Source: Bacteroidota bacterium (GTDB taxonomy: Bacteria > Bacteroidota > Bacteroidia > Bacteroidales > UBA10428). From it: a stretch of 64,000 nt of DNA. The translations under genes were made by a program, and so were the position numbers. Positions 56,224-64,000 of the stretch are shown piece by piece. Each line of letters opens with the position of its first letter. Within the stretch, counting starts at the first letter, position 1. The stretch spans positions 62,001 to 126,000 of the forward strand of contig JAEZZA010000012.1 in assembly GCA_023442525.1 (NCBI GenBank), in the 5' to 3' direction. The notes below the pieces were generated by a model. That model saw only the letters and a program-made list of their open reading frames with translations, was not told the origin of the DNA and did not search any database.

Positions 56224-57857
56224 GTTCTGAAAAAACAAACATAACTACGTTTCTGTCAGGTACACTATGGTTGTGTTTCGGTATCTGTTTAATTTTATTT
56301 GTAGGTTGTTCTGTTGAAAATATTACCACATCTTCTTTACTTGAAGAAATGGCCGACAGAACCCGGCTTACCTATTACCCCGATCTGGAATTTAAATTAA
56401 AGCAGGCAAGCAGTTATAACAGGTTGTCGGTAGCGGAAGGAAATGCCGATTGGTTTGCCAATAATGATATGTCGCATTTCATTCGTATCGATACAATTGC
56501 CGGACGGCGTGAATTTGTAATGCTTGATGCGGAAGGCCCGGGAGCGATTGTCCGTTGGTGGATGACTTTTTATAAAGCTCAGAACGGATGGATTAGGGTG
56601 TATCTCGATCATGATACGGTACCGGTTATTGAGGGCAAGCCGGCAGATGTTCTGAGCGGTGAGGCTTTGGTCAAATACCCCTTTTCCGCTTCGGTTCAGA
56701 AAGGTGCACCTGTCGGTGAGGTTGGCAGAGACTATGATCATAATTTTTACCTGCCAATTCCTTATACGGAGAATTGTAAGATTACCTATGAATGTGATTC
56801 ACTTGTAATGCTTTTTGATTACGAAGGCACACCCGTACCCGAAGGTTATTATTGGCCCGATGTATTTTACAATATCTGCTACAGGCAATATCTACAGGGT
56901 AGTCGTATCGAATCATTTTCGAGCCGTGCCATGAATGAGGCCGGAGAAGCCGTAAATCGTACGGCCGGCTTGCTGTTGCAAACCTCAACAGGAGAAAAGA
57001 AACTGCAAAAAGAAATCCGGGCCACACTTGCACCTGGCGACTCACTAATGATCCGGATCGATAGTCCATTTCAGGCCGTTGAAGCTATAAAGCTGACGGC
57101 CGGGGCTATCGATTTGTCGCAGGCACTCCGATCAACCCGGATTTCAATGTCATTCGATGGTATACAAACAGTTAGTGCTCCTGCAGGAGAGTTTTTCGGG
57201 TCGGGAAACAACATCCATCCGCATACTACATGGATGAACCGGACTGATGAAAATGGAAATATCGAATCTTACTGGGTAATGCCTTTCAGGGAATCATACG
57301 CTCTGAAAATTAAGAACAATGACACACAAGAGGTAAGCCTTGCAGGAGAACTCATTTATGGCCCTTACAACTGGAAGCCAAACAGCATGTATTTTGCGTC
57401 TCAATGGCATGAGTACGACAATATCGGCACACGCGACGACAACGGATGGTATTTTGATCTGGATTTTATCGATGTGACCGGCAAGGGAGTATATGCCGGA
57501 GATCAAATTACCTTGTTCAATCCTGTTTATCATTGGTGGGGCGAGGGTGATGAAAAGATTTTTGTTGACGGCGAACTGTTTCCTTCAATTTTTGGTACCG
57601 GGACAGAAGATTATTACGGATATTCATTCGGACGACCCGAAGCATTCTCACATCCCTTTTTATCACAGCCAACGGGAGCAGGGAACAGCGGAAGCGGATA
57701 CACTACCAATATGAGGCACCGCTCACTTGATGCCATACCTTTTTCCGAATCGTTGAGAGTAAAAATGGAGTTGTGGCATTGGGCCGATGTTGAAATGAAC
57801 TATGCCGTGATAACTTATTTCTACATATTGCCTCCATTCAAAATAAACTTAAAATGA
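56217..57857 (+). CDS. GH172 (DUF2961) lipoprotein of the PUL
   Basis: 546-residue lipoprotein (signal ending LFVGCS, Cys31). The N-terminal stretch (about 35-130; LEEMADRTRLTYYPDLEFKL, SSYNR) is followed by the DUF2961 core. The paired glutamates are Glu443 in WGEGDE and Glu464 in GTGTEDYY, 21 residues apart as in characterised GH172. Compared with the protein at 2713 it has about 130 extra residues before the catalytic jelly roll. It overlaps SusD by 7 bases and the next gene by 4, so it is an integral PUL enzyme. Known GH172 activities are D-fructofuranosidase and D-arabinofuranosidase; this substrate is not known. Confidence 0.9.
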   Translation: MVSSEKTNITTFLSGTLWLCFGICLILFVGCSVENITTSSLLEEMADRTRLTYYPDLEFKLKQASSYNRLSVAEGNADWFANNDMSHFIRIDTIAGRREFVMLDAEGPGAIVRWWMTFYKAQNGWIRVYLDHDTVPVIEGKPADVLSGEALVKYPFSASVQKGAPVGEVGRDYDHNFYLPIPYTENCKITYECDSLVMLFDYEGTPVPEGYYWPDVFYNICYRQYLQGSRIESFSSRAMNEAGEAVNRTAGLLLQTSTGEKKLQKEIRATLAPGDSLMIRIDSPFQAVEAIKLTAGAIDLSQALRSTRISMSFDGIQTVSAPAGEFFGSGNNIHPHTTWMNRTDENGNIESYWVMPFRESYALKIKNNDTQEVSLAGELIYGPYNWKPNSMYFASQWHEYDNIGTRDDNGWYFDLDFIDVTGKGVYAGDQITLFNPVYHWWGEGDEKIFVDGELFPSIFGTGTEDYYGYSFGRPEAFSHPFLSQPTGAGNSGSGYTTNMRHRSLDAIPFSESLRVKMELWHWADVEMNYAVITYFYILPPFKINLK

Positions 57858-58918
57858 GACTATTTCAGATTCTGAAACTATCGGTTATTTACAGTTTATT
57901 ATGCATGACCTTCTCATGCAATAAAGGACAGGAATTTTACACCTTGGAGGATTTTGAAAAAGTGCCTAAGATAGATGCACATTTTCATTACGCGACCAGG
58001 GATGTCCGGTTTGTCGGGTTTGCAGATTCGCTTAATTTCCGACTTCTGTCACCCAATGTAGACACCGAATTGCCAATCGATCTGCAATTCGAAGTTGCCT
58101 CAGAGATAGCTGCCGGTTTTCCCCAACAATTTGCTTTTTTCGGTACTTTTTCCGTTGACAGCTTTGGCAGCCAGGCATTCGCCCGACAAACCATCACTCG
58201 TATCAAAGAATGCATGAACAGGGGCGCAAAGGGTATCAAGATATGGAAAAATATCGGTATGGAATTGCAGGACTCCGCTGGGAATTGGATAATGATTGAT
58301 AATCCTGCTTTTGAGCCTGTATTTCAATACCTCCGCGATAATCATATCCCGGTGATCGGGCATTTAGGCGAACCAAAAGACTGTTGGCTTCCTTTCGAGG
58401 AAATGACCGACCAGGGTGACCGGTATTATTACGAAAGTCACCCGCAGTATCACATGTATCGTTTCCCTGAAATGCCTTCATACGAAGATCAGATAAACGC
58501 GCGCAATCATATCCTTGAAATGTACCCTGATCTGGATTTCATCGGGGCGCATCTCGGAAGTCTTGAATGGAATGTAGATGAACTGGCTGCCACACTCGAC
58601 AGTTTCCCTGCATTGAAGGTTGATATGGCCGCCAGGATCGGACACCTGAAAAACCAATCCGTAATCGACAGAGATCGTGTCAGGAATTTCATGATCAGGT
58701 ACCAGGACAGGATTATCTATGCCACCGATATGGCGGTCGGTTATGATACCGCCGTATCGTTTAGTCAGGCCGCAGAATGGATGAAAAGAGCCTGGCTGTC
58801 CGACTGGATTTATCTGGCAACCGATTCGGTAATCGGGGTTCAGGGATTACAGCTCCCCAGGGAAACCATCGACAGGATATATTATAAAAATGCGGCTTAT
58901 CTGTTTAAAAGCCGGTAA
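57854..58918 (+). CDS. amidohydrolase-superfamily lipoprotein
   Basis: 354-residue exported member of the amidohydrolase TIM-barrel superfamily (Amidohydro_2 type), a lipoprotein by MTFSCNKG (Cys22). The metal-binding HxH appears as DAHFHY (His43, His45); later His residues in VIGHLGEP and IGAHLGSLEWN and an Asp in IYATDMAVGYDT complete a plausible site. Members hydrolyse amides, esters or lactones or decarboxylate acids; an exported one inside a PUL could remove an acyl, lactone or amide decoration from the glycan. It overlaps the previous GH172 gene by 4 bases and is followed after 18 bases by another GH172 gene. Confidence 0.83.
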   Translation: MRLFQILKLSVIYSLLCMTFSCNKGQEFYTLEDFEKVPKIDAHFHYATRDVRFVGFADSLNFRLLSPNVDTELPIDLQFEVASEIAAGFPQQFAFFGTFSVDSFGSQAFARQTITRIKECMNRGAKGIKIWKNIGMELQDSAGNWIMIDNPAFEPVFQYLRDNHIPVIGHLGEPKDCWLPFEEMTDQGDRYYYESHPQYHMYRFPEMPSYEDQINARNHILEMYPDLDFIGAHLGSLEWNVDELAATLDSFPALKVDMAARIGHLKNQSVIDRDRVRNFMIRYQDRIIYATDMAVGYDTAVSFSQAAEWMKRAWLSDWIYLATDSVIGVQGLQLPRETIDRIYYKNAAYLFKSR

Positions 58919-58936
58919 TTACTTAAAGCTTTATAC

Positions 58937-61024
58937 ATGAGAATTTTAGTTTATTTGACGATTGTAGTTCTGACAATCGTTCCGGGATGCATATCCTGTA
59001 CGGAAGAGAAAGGCGATATCATATCATCGGAAACACTGCTGAAAGAGATGACAGAACTCGGCAGGCTCACCCTTATGCCAGAGCATAAATATAAAATTGT
59101 TCAGTTTTCATCGTACGACAGAAGCAGTAAGAAGGCTGGCGAACCAGGCTGGTTCTCCAATTCAGATGGTTTTGGTGAAGAGCCGGTACCGGGATTTGAA
59201 GGTGTGCTGCGTGAGCCTGATGCCAGCGGTACGGGTGAATACCTGGTATGCGATATCAGGCAGCCGGGGGCCATTCTGAGGCTCTGGACGGCGGGAATTA
59301 ACGGTCGTATCAGGATTTATCTCGATAATATGAAAAAACCCGTATTTGAGGGCAATGCCCAGGAATTCTTCTGGAAAACCATCGAAAGCCTGGCAGGAGC
59401 TGAGAGCAATACTTTTGATAATTCGGCATTCCGCCAGGCCGATGCTATATATTTTCCAATACCGTTTTCGGAAAGATGCCGTATCGAATGGATCGGAAAC
59501 ATTAAAGAAATTCATTTTTACCATATAACAGCACGACTTTATCCCGAGGGTACCCGGGTAAGGACTTTCAAGCCATCTGATATTAAGCAATGCAGGGATA
59601 TTATGACGGCAGTAGCTGAAAGGTTTAACCAGACAGGTGGAGCAAAAAGGAATGTTCGTGATCTTTCCCTGCTGATACCAAAAGGCAGAAAGGAACTATT
59701 GTTTGAGGATAAAGGTACAAGGGCTATTGAGGAGTTCAGAATCAAACTTAGCTCGTATTCAGAGGAAATGCTTCGCAAATGTATTCTTACCGTGTACTTT
59801 GATGATTCATCAATACCAGACATTGAAGCTCCACTAGGTGATTTCTTCGGGACTGCTCCCGGCTGGGCGCCATATCATTCAATACCCTTTTCTGTGCTTC
59901 ACGACAGTACGATGATCTGCCGTTTCATAATGCCTTACCGCAACCAGGTTAAAATTGAAATAAAAAATCTATCAACTTCCGACATCCGTTTAACATCACA
60001 GATAGGCTTATCAGATTATGAATGGATCGAAGACCGTTCTATGCATTTCAATGCCAGTTGGAGAATCGATCATGGACTTGTTGCTTCAGACAGCCTTATC
60101 CGCGACATTCCTTATCTGAGAGCTTCGGGCCGGGGGCGTCTGGTTGGAGCGGCCGCCTTTCTGTATAATCCAAGCAATGTGCCCACTTCATGGGGTAATT
60201 GGTGGGGAGAAGGTGATGAGAAAATATTTGTGGATGCCGACACTTTTCCTTCCGTATTCGGGACTGGTACAGAGGACTACTTCAATTATTCCTGGTCATC
60301 CGAAGCCCTGTTCGCGTTTCCATTTTGCGGCCAGACACGCAACGACGGCCCGGGGAACAGGGGATATGTTTCCAATTACCGGTGGCATATTTCCGATGAT
60401 ATACCATTCTATGATAATATTGATTTTAGTATAGAGTTGTGGCACCACGGTGTTGTTCCAAATTTCAGCTATGGCCGTATTGTATATTACTATTCACAAC
60501 CTGTGTTAACAACAGATAATAAAGAAATAATTGAGCCTGATGTGGCAGATTTACCCTATCTCAACTGGCTTCCTGAAGCATATCTCGGATCTGAAGGTTA
60601 TAAATTTATTCAGATTGAAAATCTTTTAAGACCCAGTCCCGGATTAAGCCTGGTAAAAGGCAATATGTGGGCCGGAGGCAGTCTGATGGAATGGCATCCA
60701 TCATCCGTGAACCAGAAAATTCGTTTCAGCCTTCCTGAAAATTTAAATACCGTACCATCCGGTATCGGAATTACACTAGCTAACCGGCCTTCGGGAGGTG
60801 AAGTGGCGGTATATGTAAACGACACTCTTTTGAAATTCAGCGGACGTGAGTATATCTCATTAAACACTGAGAAGACTACCGTATTACGAAATTATTTTTC
60901 TGAAAAAGTAAATTTCAAGCCCGGCATAAACGAAATCACTTTAGAAAACAGAAGCAGCGAAGCTGACAGCCGAATCGGTATTGATTTTATCTGGCTGAAA
61001 GAAAATATTAGTACATCAAAATAA
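58937..61024 (+). CDS. large GH172 (DUF2961) lipoprotein with C-terminal extension
   Basis: 695-residue lipoprotein, the longest of three GH172 proteins here. The N terminus contains a signal with candidate lipoboxes VPGC (Cys18) and SC (Cys21). The catalytic pair is Glu425 in WGEGDE and Glu446 in GTGTEDYF, 21 residues apart. The C-terminal 150 residues (about 545-695) carry a beta-rich extension (RFSLPENLNTVPSGIGITLA, EITLENRS) resembling a carbohydrate-binding or galactose-binding-like domain. It lies 18 bases after the amidohydrolase and 11 before GH109. The two PUL GH172 proteins probably act on different linkages or positions. Confidence 0.9.
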   Translation: MRILVYLTIVVLTIVPGCISCTEEKGDIISSETLLKEMTELGRLTLMPEHKYKIVQFSSYDRSSKKAGEPGWFSNSDGFGEEPVPGFEGVLREPDASGTGEYLVCDIRQPGAILRLWTAGINGRIRIYLDNMKKPVFEGNAQEFFWKTIESLAGAESNTFDNSAFRQADAIYFPIPFSERCRIEWIGNIKEIHFYHITARLYPEGTRVRTFKPSDIKQCRDIMTAVAERFNQTGGAKRNVRDLSLLIPKGRKELLFEDKGTRAIEEFRIKLSSYSEEMLRKCILTVYFDDSSIPDIEAPLGDFFGTAPGWAPYHSIPFSVLHDSTMICRFIMPYRNQVKIEIKNLSTSDIRLTSQIGLSDYEWIEDRSMHFNASWRIDHGLVASDSLIRDIPYLRASGRGRLVGAAAFLYNPSNVPTSWGNWWGEGDEKIFVDADTFPSVFGTGTEDYFNYSWSSEALFAFPFCGQTRNDGPGNRGYVSNYRWHISDDIPFYDNIDFSIELWHHGVVPNFSYGRIVYYYSQPVLTTDNKEIIEPDVADLPYLNWLPEAYLGSEGYKFIQIENLLRPSPGLSLVKGNMWAGGSLMEWHPSSVNQKIRFSLPENLNTVPSGIGITLANRPSGGEVAVYVNDTLLKFSGREYISLNTEKTTVLRNYFSEKVNFKPGINEITLENRSSEADSRIGIDFIWLKENISTSK

Positions 61025-61035
61025 TACACCCAATT

Positions 61036-62454
61036 ATGAATACCAGTCGAAGAAACTTCTTAAGGATAGCCGGGATTACAGGTGCCGGAGCATTATCAGG
61101 AGCATTCAAAAGTGATTTTGGTACGAGCCGGGGGCAACAGCATTTTAACATGAGCGGTTACGGTGCTCTAGTCATTGAAACAGTGAGGATAGGATTTATA
61201 GGATTGGGAATGCGTGGGCCCGGAGCTGTCGAGCGGATGTGCCACATCGAAGGTGTTGAGATAAAAGCCTTTTGCGATGAAAGAATGGAACGCGTAGAAA
61301 GCGCCCAGAGAATTCTGGAAGGTTTGGGGCTGCCCCCGGCCAGGGCATATGGTGGTAACGCGGATGCCTGGAAGGATCTGTGTAACAGCGACGATATTGA
61401 CCTGGTTTATATATGTACTCCCTGGTCACTCCATACACCTATGGCTGTTTATGCCATGGAACACGGCAAACATGCCGCCATTGAAGTACCTGCTGCTACA
61501 ACCATGGAAGATGCATGGTTACTGGTAGAGACTTCCGAGAAAACGAGGAAGCATTGTATGATGCTGGAAAACTGCTGTTATGATTTTTTTGAATTGCTGA
61601 CGTTGAATATGGCACGGCAAGGCTTTTTTGGCGAAGTGGTACACACCGAGGCCGCGTACATACACAACCTGAGCAATCTGAACTTCAGCAAAAAAGCATA
61701 CACCGATATGTGGCGATTGAAGGAGAACCAGCGCCGGAACGGTAATTTATACCCCACACATGGTTTGGGTCCGGTGTGCCAGGTGCTGAATATAAACAGG
61801 GGCGACAGGATGGATTACCTCACTTCGATGTCGTGCCACGATTTTCAACTTGCCGACATGGCCGCGGAACTGGCAAAGAATGACAGCTTCTATAGCAGAT
61901 ATGCCACACGGAATTATCGTGGTAATATGAATACAACCCTGGTTTGTACCGAAAAGGGAAAAACCATAATGATACAACACGATACTACTTCGCCAAGGCC
62001 TTATTCGAGGATTCATCTGATTAGTGGAACCAAGGCAATGGCATGCAAATACCCCGAACCCGGAAAAATATCCCATGGTCATGCATTCCTGGATGAGAAG
62101 GAAATGGCAGAATTAAATGACGCTTATGCCCCTGAAATTGTAAAACGGATAGGGGACATGGCACAAAAGATAGGAGGCCATGGAGGTATGGACTTTTTAA
62201 TGGACTGGAGACTGATTGATTGTTTGAGGAACGGGCTGCCCCTCGACCAGGATGTTTATGATGCAGCCTTGTGGAGCTGCATTGCACCTCTGAGCGAATG
62301 GTCGGTTGCACACCGCTCAGATTCAATTGATATTCCTGATTTCACCAGGGGATCTTACAAAACAAATTCCCCTGTGGATTTGACCCTGTTTGGTGGCGGA
62401 ACTACCGGTATAAAGGCTATTACTACGGATTCGGATAAACAACTGGATATTTAA
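61036..62454 (+). CDS. GH109 NAD-dependent glycosidase, Tat-exported
   Basis: 472-residue Gfo/Idh/MocA-fold enzyme of CAZy GH109, whose known members are alpha-N-acetylgalactosaminidases that use bound NAD in an oxidation-elimination mechanism. Evidence: twin-arginine signal TSRRNFLRIAG, Rossmann motif GFIGLGMRGPG, and near-verbatim family blocks DDIDLVYICTPWSLH, YAMEHGKHAAIEVPA, MMLENCCYDFF, GNLYPTHGLGP and TTSPRPYSRIHL. Tyr239 and His242 in the LYPTHG block correspond to the tyrosine/histidine pair implicated in catalysis. Tat export fits the need to carry NAD folded to the periplasm. It sits between GH172 and GH116 genes. Substrate of this member is unproven. Confidence 0.93.
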   Translation: MNTSRRNFLRIAGITGAGALSGAFKSDFGTSRGQQHFNMSGYGALVIETVRIGFIGLGMRGPGAVERMCHIEGVEIKAFCDERMERVESAQRILEGLGLPPARAYGGNADAWKDLCNSDDIDLVYICTPWSLHTPMAVYAMEHGKHAAIEVPAATTMEDAWLLVETSEKTRKHCMMLENCCYDFFELLTLNMARQGFFGEVVHTEAAYIHNLSNLNFSKKAYTDMWRLKENQRRNGNLYPTHGLGPVCQVLNINRGDRMDYLTSMSCHDFQLADMAAELAKNDSFYSRYATRNYRGNMNTTLVCTEKGKTIMIQHDTTSPRPYSRIHLISGTKAMACKYPEPGKISHGHAFLDEKEMAELNDAYAPEIVKRIGDMAQKIGGHGGMDFLMDWRLIDCLRNGLPLDQDVYDAALWSCIAPLSEWSVAHRSDSIDIPDFTRGSYKTNSPVDLTLFGGGTTGIKAITTDSDKQLDI

Positions 62455-62492
62455 ACTGAATAGCTTAATCTGATAAAAACTAATACATTTTT

Positions 62493-64000
62493 ATGAAAAA
62501 AGGCTTGATGCTGGCAATTGCATTCCTTTCGGGATTATTCATAATGTCATTATCCGGTGACCACCAGGGTACGGTAACAGGGGAAAGAGATTTTAACGGT
62601 TACTATTCCGGAGAAACCATGGAAAGAATTGCATTTCCGATTGGAGGAGCAGGTGCGGGAATGTTTTGTATGGAGGGTACGGGAGCTATTTCTCACTTAT
62701 CGCTGAGGCATAAACCCGAACTCTTCAATGAGCCCATATCTTTTGCTGCAATATGTGTGAGGGGAAAAGAAAACAATGCCAGGGTTATAGAAACACACGT
62801 ACCTGCATGGAAATTGTACGGGAAACCCGGTTCAGGGGTAGGATCTCCGGGAAAATTATACGGATTGCCCCGCTTTGAAAAAGGACGTTTTCTGGCCCGG
62901 TTTCCATTCGCTACATTGGAATTGCAGGATGAAAGCATTCCGCTTGATGTAAGTGTAACAGGCTGGAGCCCATTTATCCCCGGCGATGAGGATAATTCCG
63001 GATTGCCGGCAGGTGTAATGGAATACACTTTTAAAAATAACACGTCCACAATCCAGGAATCGGTTTTTTCGTGGAATTCAAGGAACTGTATCGAAGAATG
63101 GACCGGAAGAATACTGGCCATTAAGAATGGTTTTGCACTCACCACCAGCCAGCCCGATTCAGGAAGTACCGGTTTGGCAGTGTTTATTGATGATATAAAT
63201 ACAACCGTTGATCACAGATGGTTCAGGGGCGAATGGTTTGATCCACACATGATTTTATGGAAGAATATTGAAAGTGGAAACGTGGTGTCAAATGCACCTG
63301 CTGTAACCCCTGTTCCAGGGACTTCCGTATATGTCCCGTTTACTCTGAAACCAGGTGAAACCAAAACGATCCGTGTAAATTTCTGTTGGTACATGCCTCA
63401 TACAAATTTGTCTGCAGGAAACACAGCTGATGGAAAAGGAAAACTGCCGGATTATAAGACCTGGTACTCGGCAAAATTCAGCAACCTATCCCAGGTAATT
63501 GAATACTGGCGGCAAAATGTTGACATACTAAAACAGAAAAGCGAATTATTTCGCGACGCTTTTTATGCATCCACGCTTCCGCCTGAAGTTATCGAAGCTG
63601 TAGCTGCCAATCTTACCATTCTGAAATCCCCGACCATATTACGCCAGGATGATGGAAGATTATGGGCATGGGAGGGCTGCGATGATAATGAAGGCAGTTG
63701 CCACGGGAGTTGTACCCATGTCTGGAATTACGCGCAGGCTTTACCACACCTGTTCCCCAACCTGGAGAGAACTCTCCGTGAAACGGAATTCAGAGTCAGT
63801 CAGAATGAAAAGGGTCACCAGACTTTCAGATCGAATCTTCCGATAAGCGAGCCTCCGCATAATTTTTATTCCGCAGCCGACGGTCAATTGGGCGGAATAA
63901 TGAAAGTATACCGTGAGTGGAGGATCAGCGGAAATACCGCCTGGTTAAAGGATATTTATCCGTTCGTGAAGAAGAGCCTCGATTACTGTATCGAAACCTG
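62493..64000 (+). CDS. GH116 family glycoside hydrolase, cut by the window end
   Basis: Partial gene: 502 codons read open to the last base with no stop, so the C-terminal part including the expected acid/base Asp lies outside. A signal peptide (MKKGLMLAIAFLSGLFIMSLSG) lacks a lipobox cysteine, unlike the paralogue at 42-2621. The GH116 opening is IAFPIGGAGAGMFCMEG; the candidate nucleophile is Glu394 in LWAWEGC, followed by GSCTHVWNYAQALPHLFPNLERTL as in the first copy. It lies 38 bases after GH109 and is the ninth gene of the sigma/FecR/SusCD locus. Activity on a beta-linked glucoside, xyloside or N-acetylglucosaminide is possible. Confidence 0.88.
   Translation, partial: MKKGLMLAIAFLSGLFIMSLSGDHQGTVTGERDFNGYYSGETMERIAFPIGGAGAGMFCMEGTGAISHLSLRHKPELFNEPISFAAICVRGKENNARVIETHVPAWKLYGKPGSGVGSPGKLYGLPRFEKGRFLARFPFATLELQDESIPLDVSVTGWSPFIPGDEDNSGLPAGVMEYTFKNNTSTIQESVFSWNSRNCIEEWTGRILAIKNGFALTTSQPDSGSTGLAVFIDDINTTVDHRWFRGEWFDPHMILWKNIESGNVVSNAPAVTPVPGTSVYVPFTLKPGETKTIRVNFCWYMPHTNLSAGNTADGKGKLPDYKTWYSAKFSNLSQVIEYWRQNVDILKQKSELFRDAFYASTLPPEVIEAVAANLTILKSPTILRQDDGRLWAWEGCDDNEGSCHGSCTHVWNYAQALPHLFPNLERTLRETEFRVSQNEKGHQTFRSNLPISEPPHNFYSAADGQLGGIMKVYREWRISGNTAWLKDIYPFVKKSLDYCIET

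Overview
The window comes from a saccharolytic member of the Bacteroidetes, most likely class Bacteroidia. I cannot place it to genus. Reasons: a SusC/SusD pair behind an ECF sigma/FecR switch, a PorP/SprF protein beside a secreted protein with a type IX secretion (T9SS) type-B C-terminal domain, DUF4954 and DUF6263 proteins, tandem FtsX permeases, many Bacteroidetes-style lipoproteins, and promoters of the TTTG-N19-TAnnTTTG type. No rRNA, tRNA, CRISPR array, insertion sequence or phage gene was seen. Gene-free gaps are all under 300 bases.

Layout. 1-6.4 kb: a GH116 lipoprotein reads left, divergent from GH172 (DUF2961), a coiled-coil unknown and a WbsX/GH99-like lipoprotein. 6.4-16 kb: a double FtsX permease, then leftward genes for a SIS sugar isomerase, a DUF4954 beta-helix protein, an AspT/YidE-type transporter and an MFS carrier. 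15.6-22.7 kb: a eukaryotic-type hexokinase, two exported xylose-isomerase-like TIM barrels, a GH2 beta-galactosidase with a perfect palindrome at its start, and small VOC and SRPBCC proteins. 22.9-31.7 kb: a tightly packed five-gene T9SS-related operon: Ig-repeat type-B substrate, PorP/SprF, PD40/PKD protein, an unknown, and a propeller-SpoIIE phosphatase. 31.7-43.9 kb: an outer-membrane barrel with a DUF6263 partner, a divergent GH20, GH43, LacZ-type GH2, a double-HTH protein with a histone-H1-like tail, and DUF2905. 44.1-48.9 kb: a PKD lipoprotein, a CocE/NonD hydrolase and a penicillin-acylase-family enzyme.

49-64 kb is a polysaccharide utilisation locus (PUL): ECF sigma, FecR, SusC with an N-terminal STN domain, SusD, GH172, an amidohydrolase lipoprotein, a second GH172, GH109, and a GH116 cut off by the window end. 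The genes are on one strand, and the five boundaries from SusC to GH109 overlap or leave under 20 bases. Expected flow: SusC/D import glycan fragments; the SusC STN domain signals through FecR to the sigma factor; lipoprotein and periplasmic enzymes trim the fragments; hexokinase and isomerases feed the sugars into metabolism.

The most unusual items are the repeated GH116-GH172 association at both ends of the window, the PUL's enzyme set (no sulfatase or polysaccharide lyase seen), the T9SS operon ending in a phosphatase sensor, and the HTH-HTH-H1 fusion.
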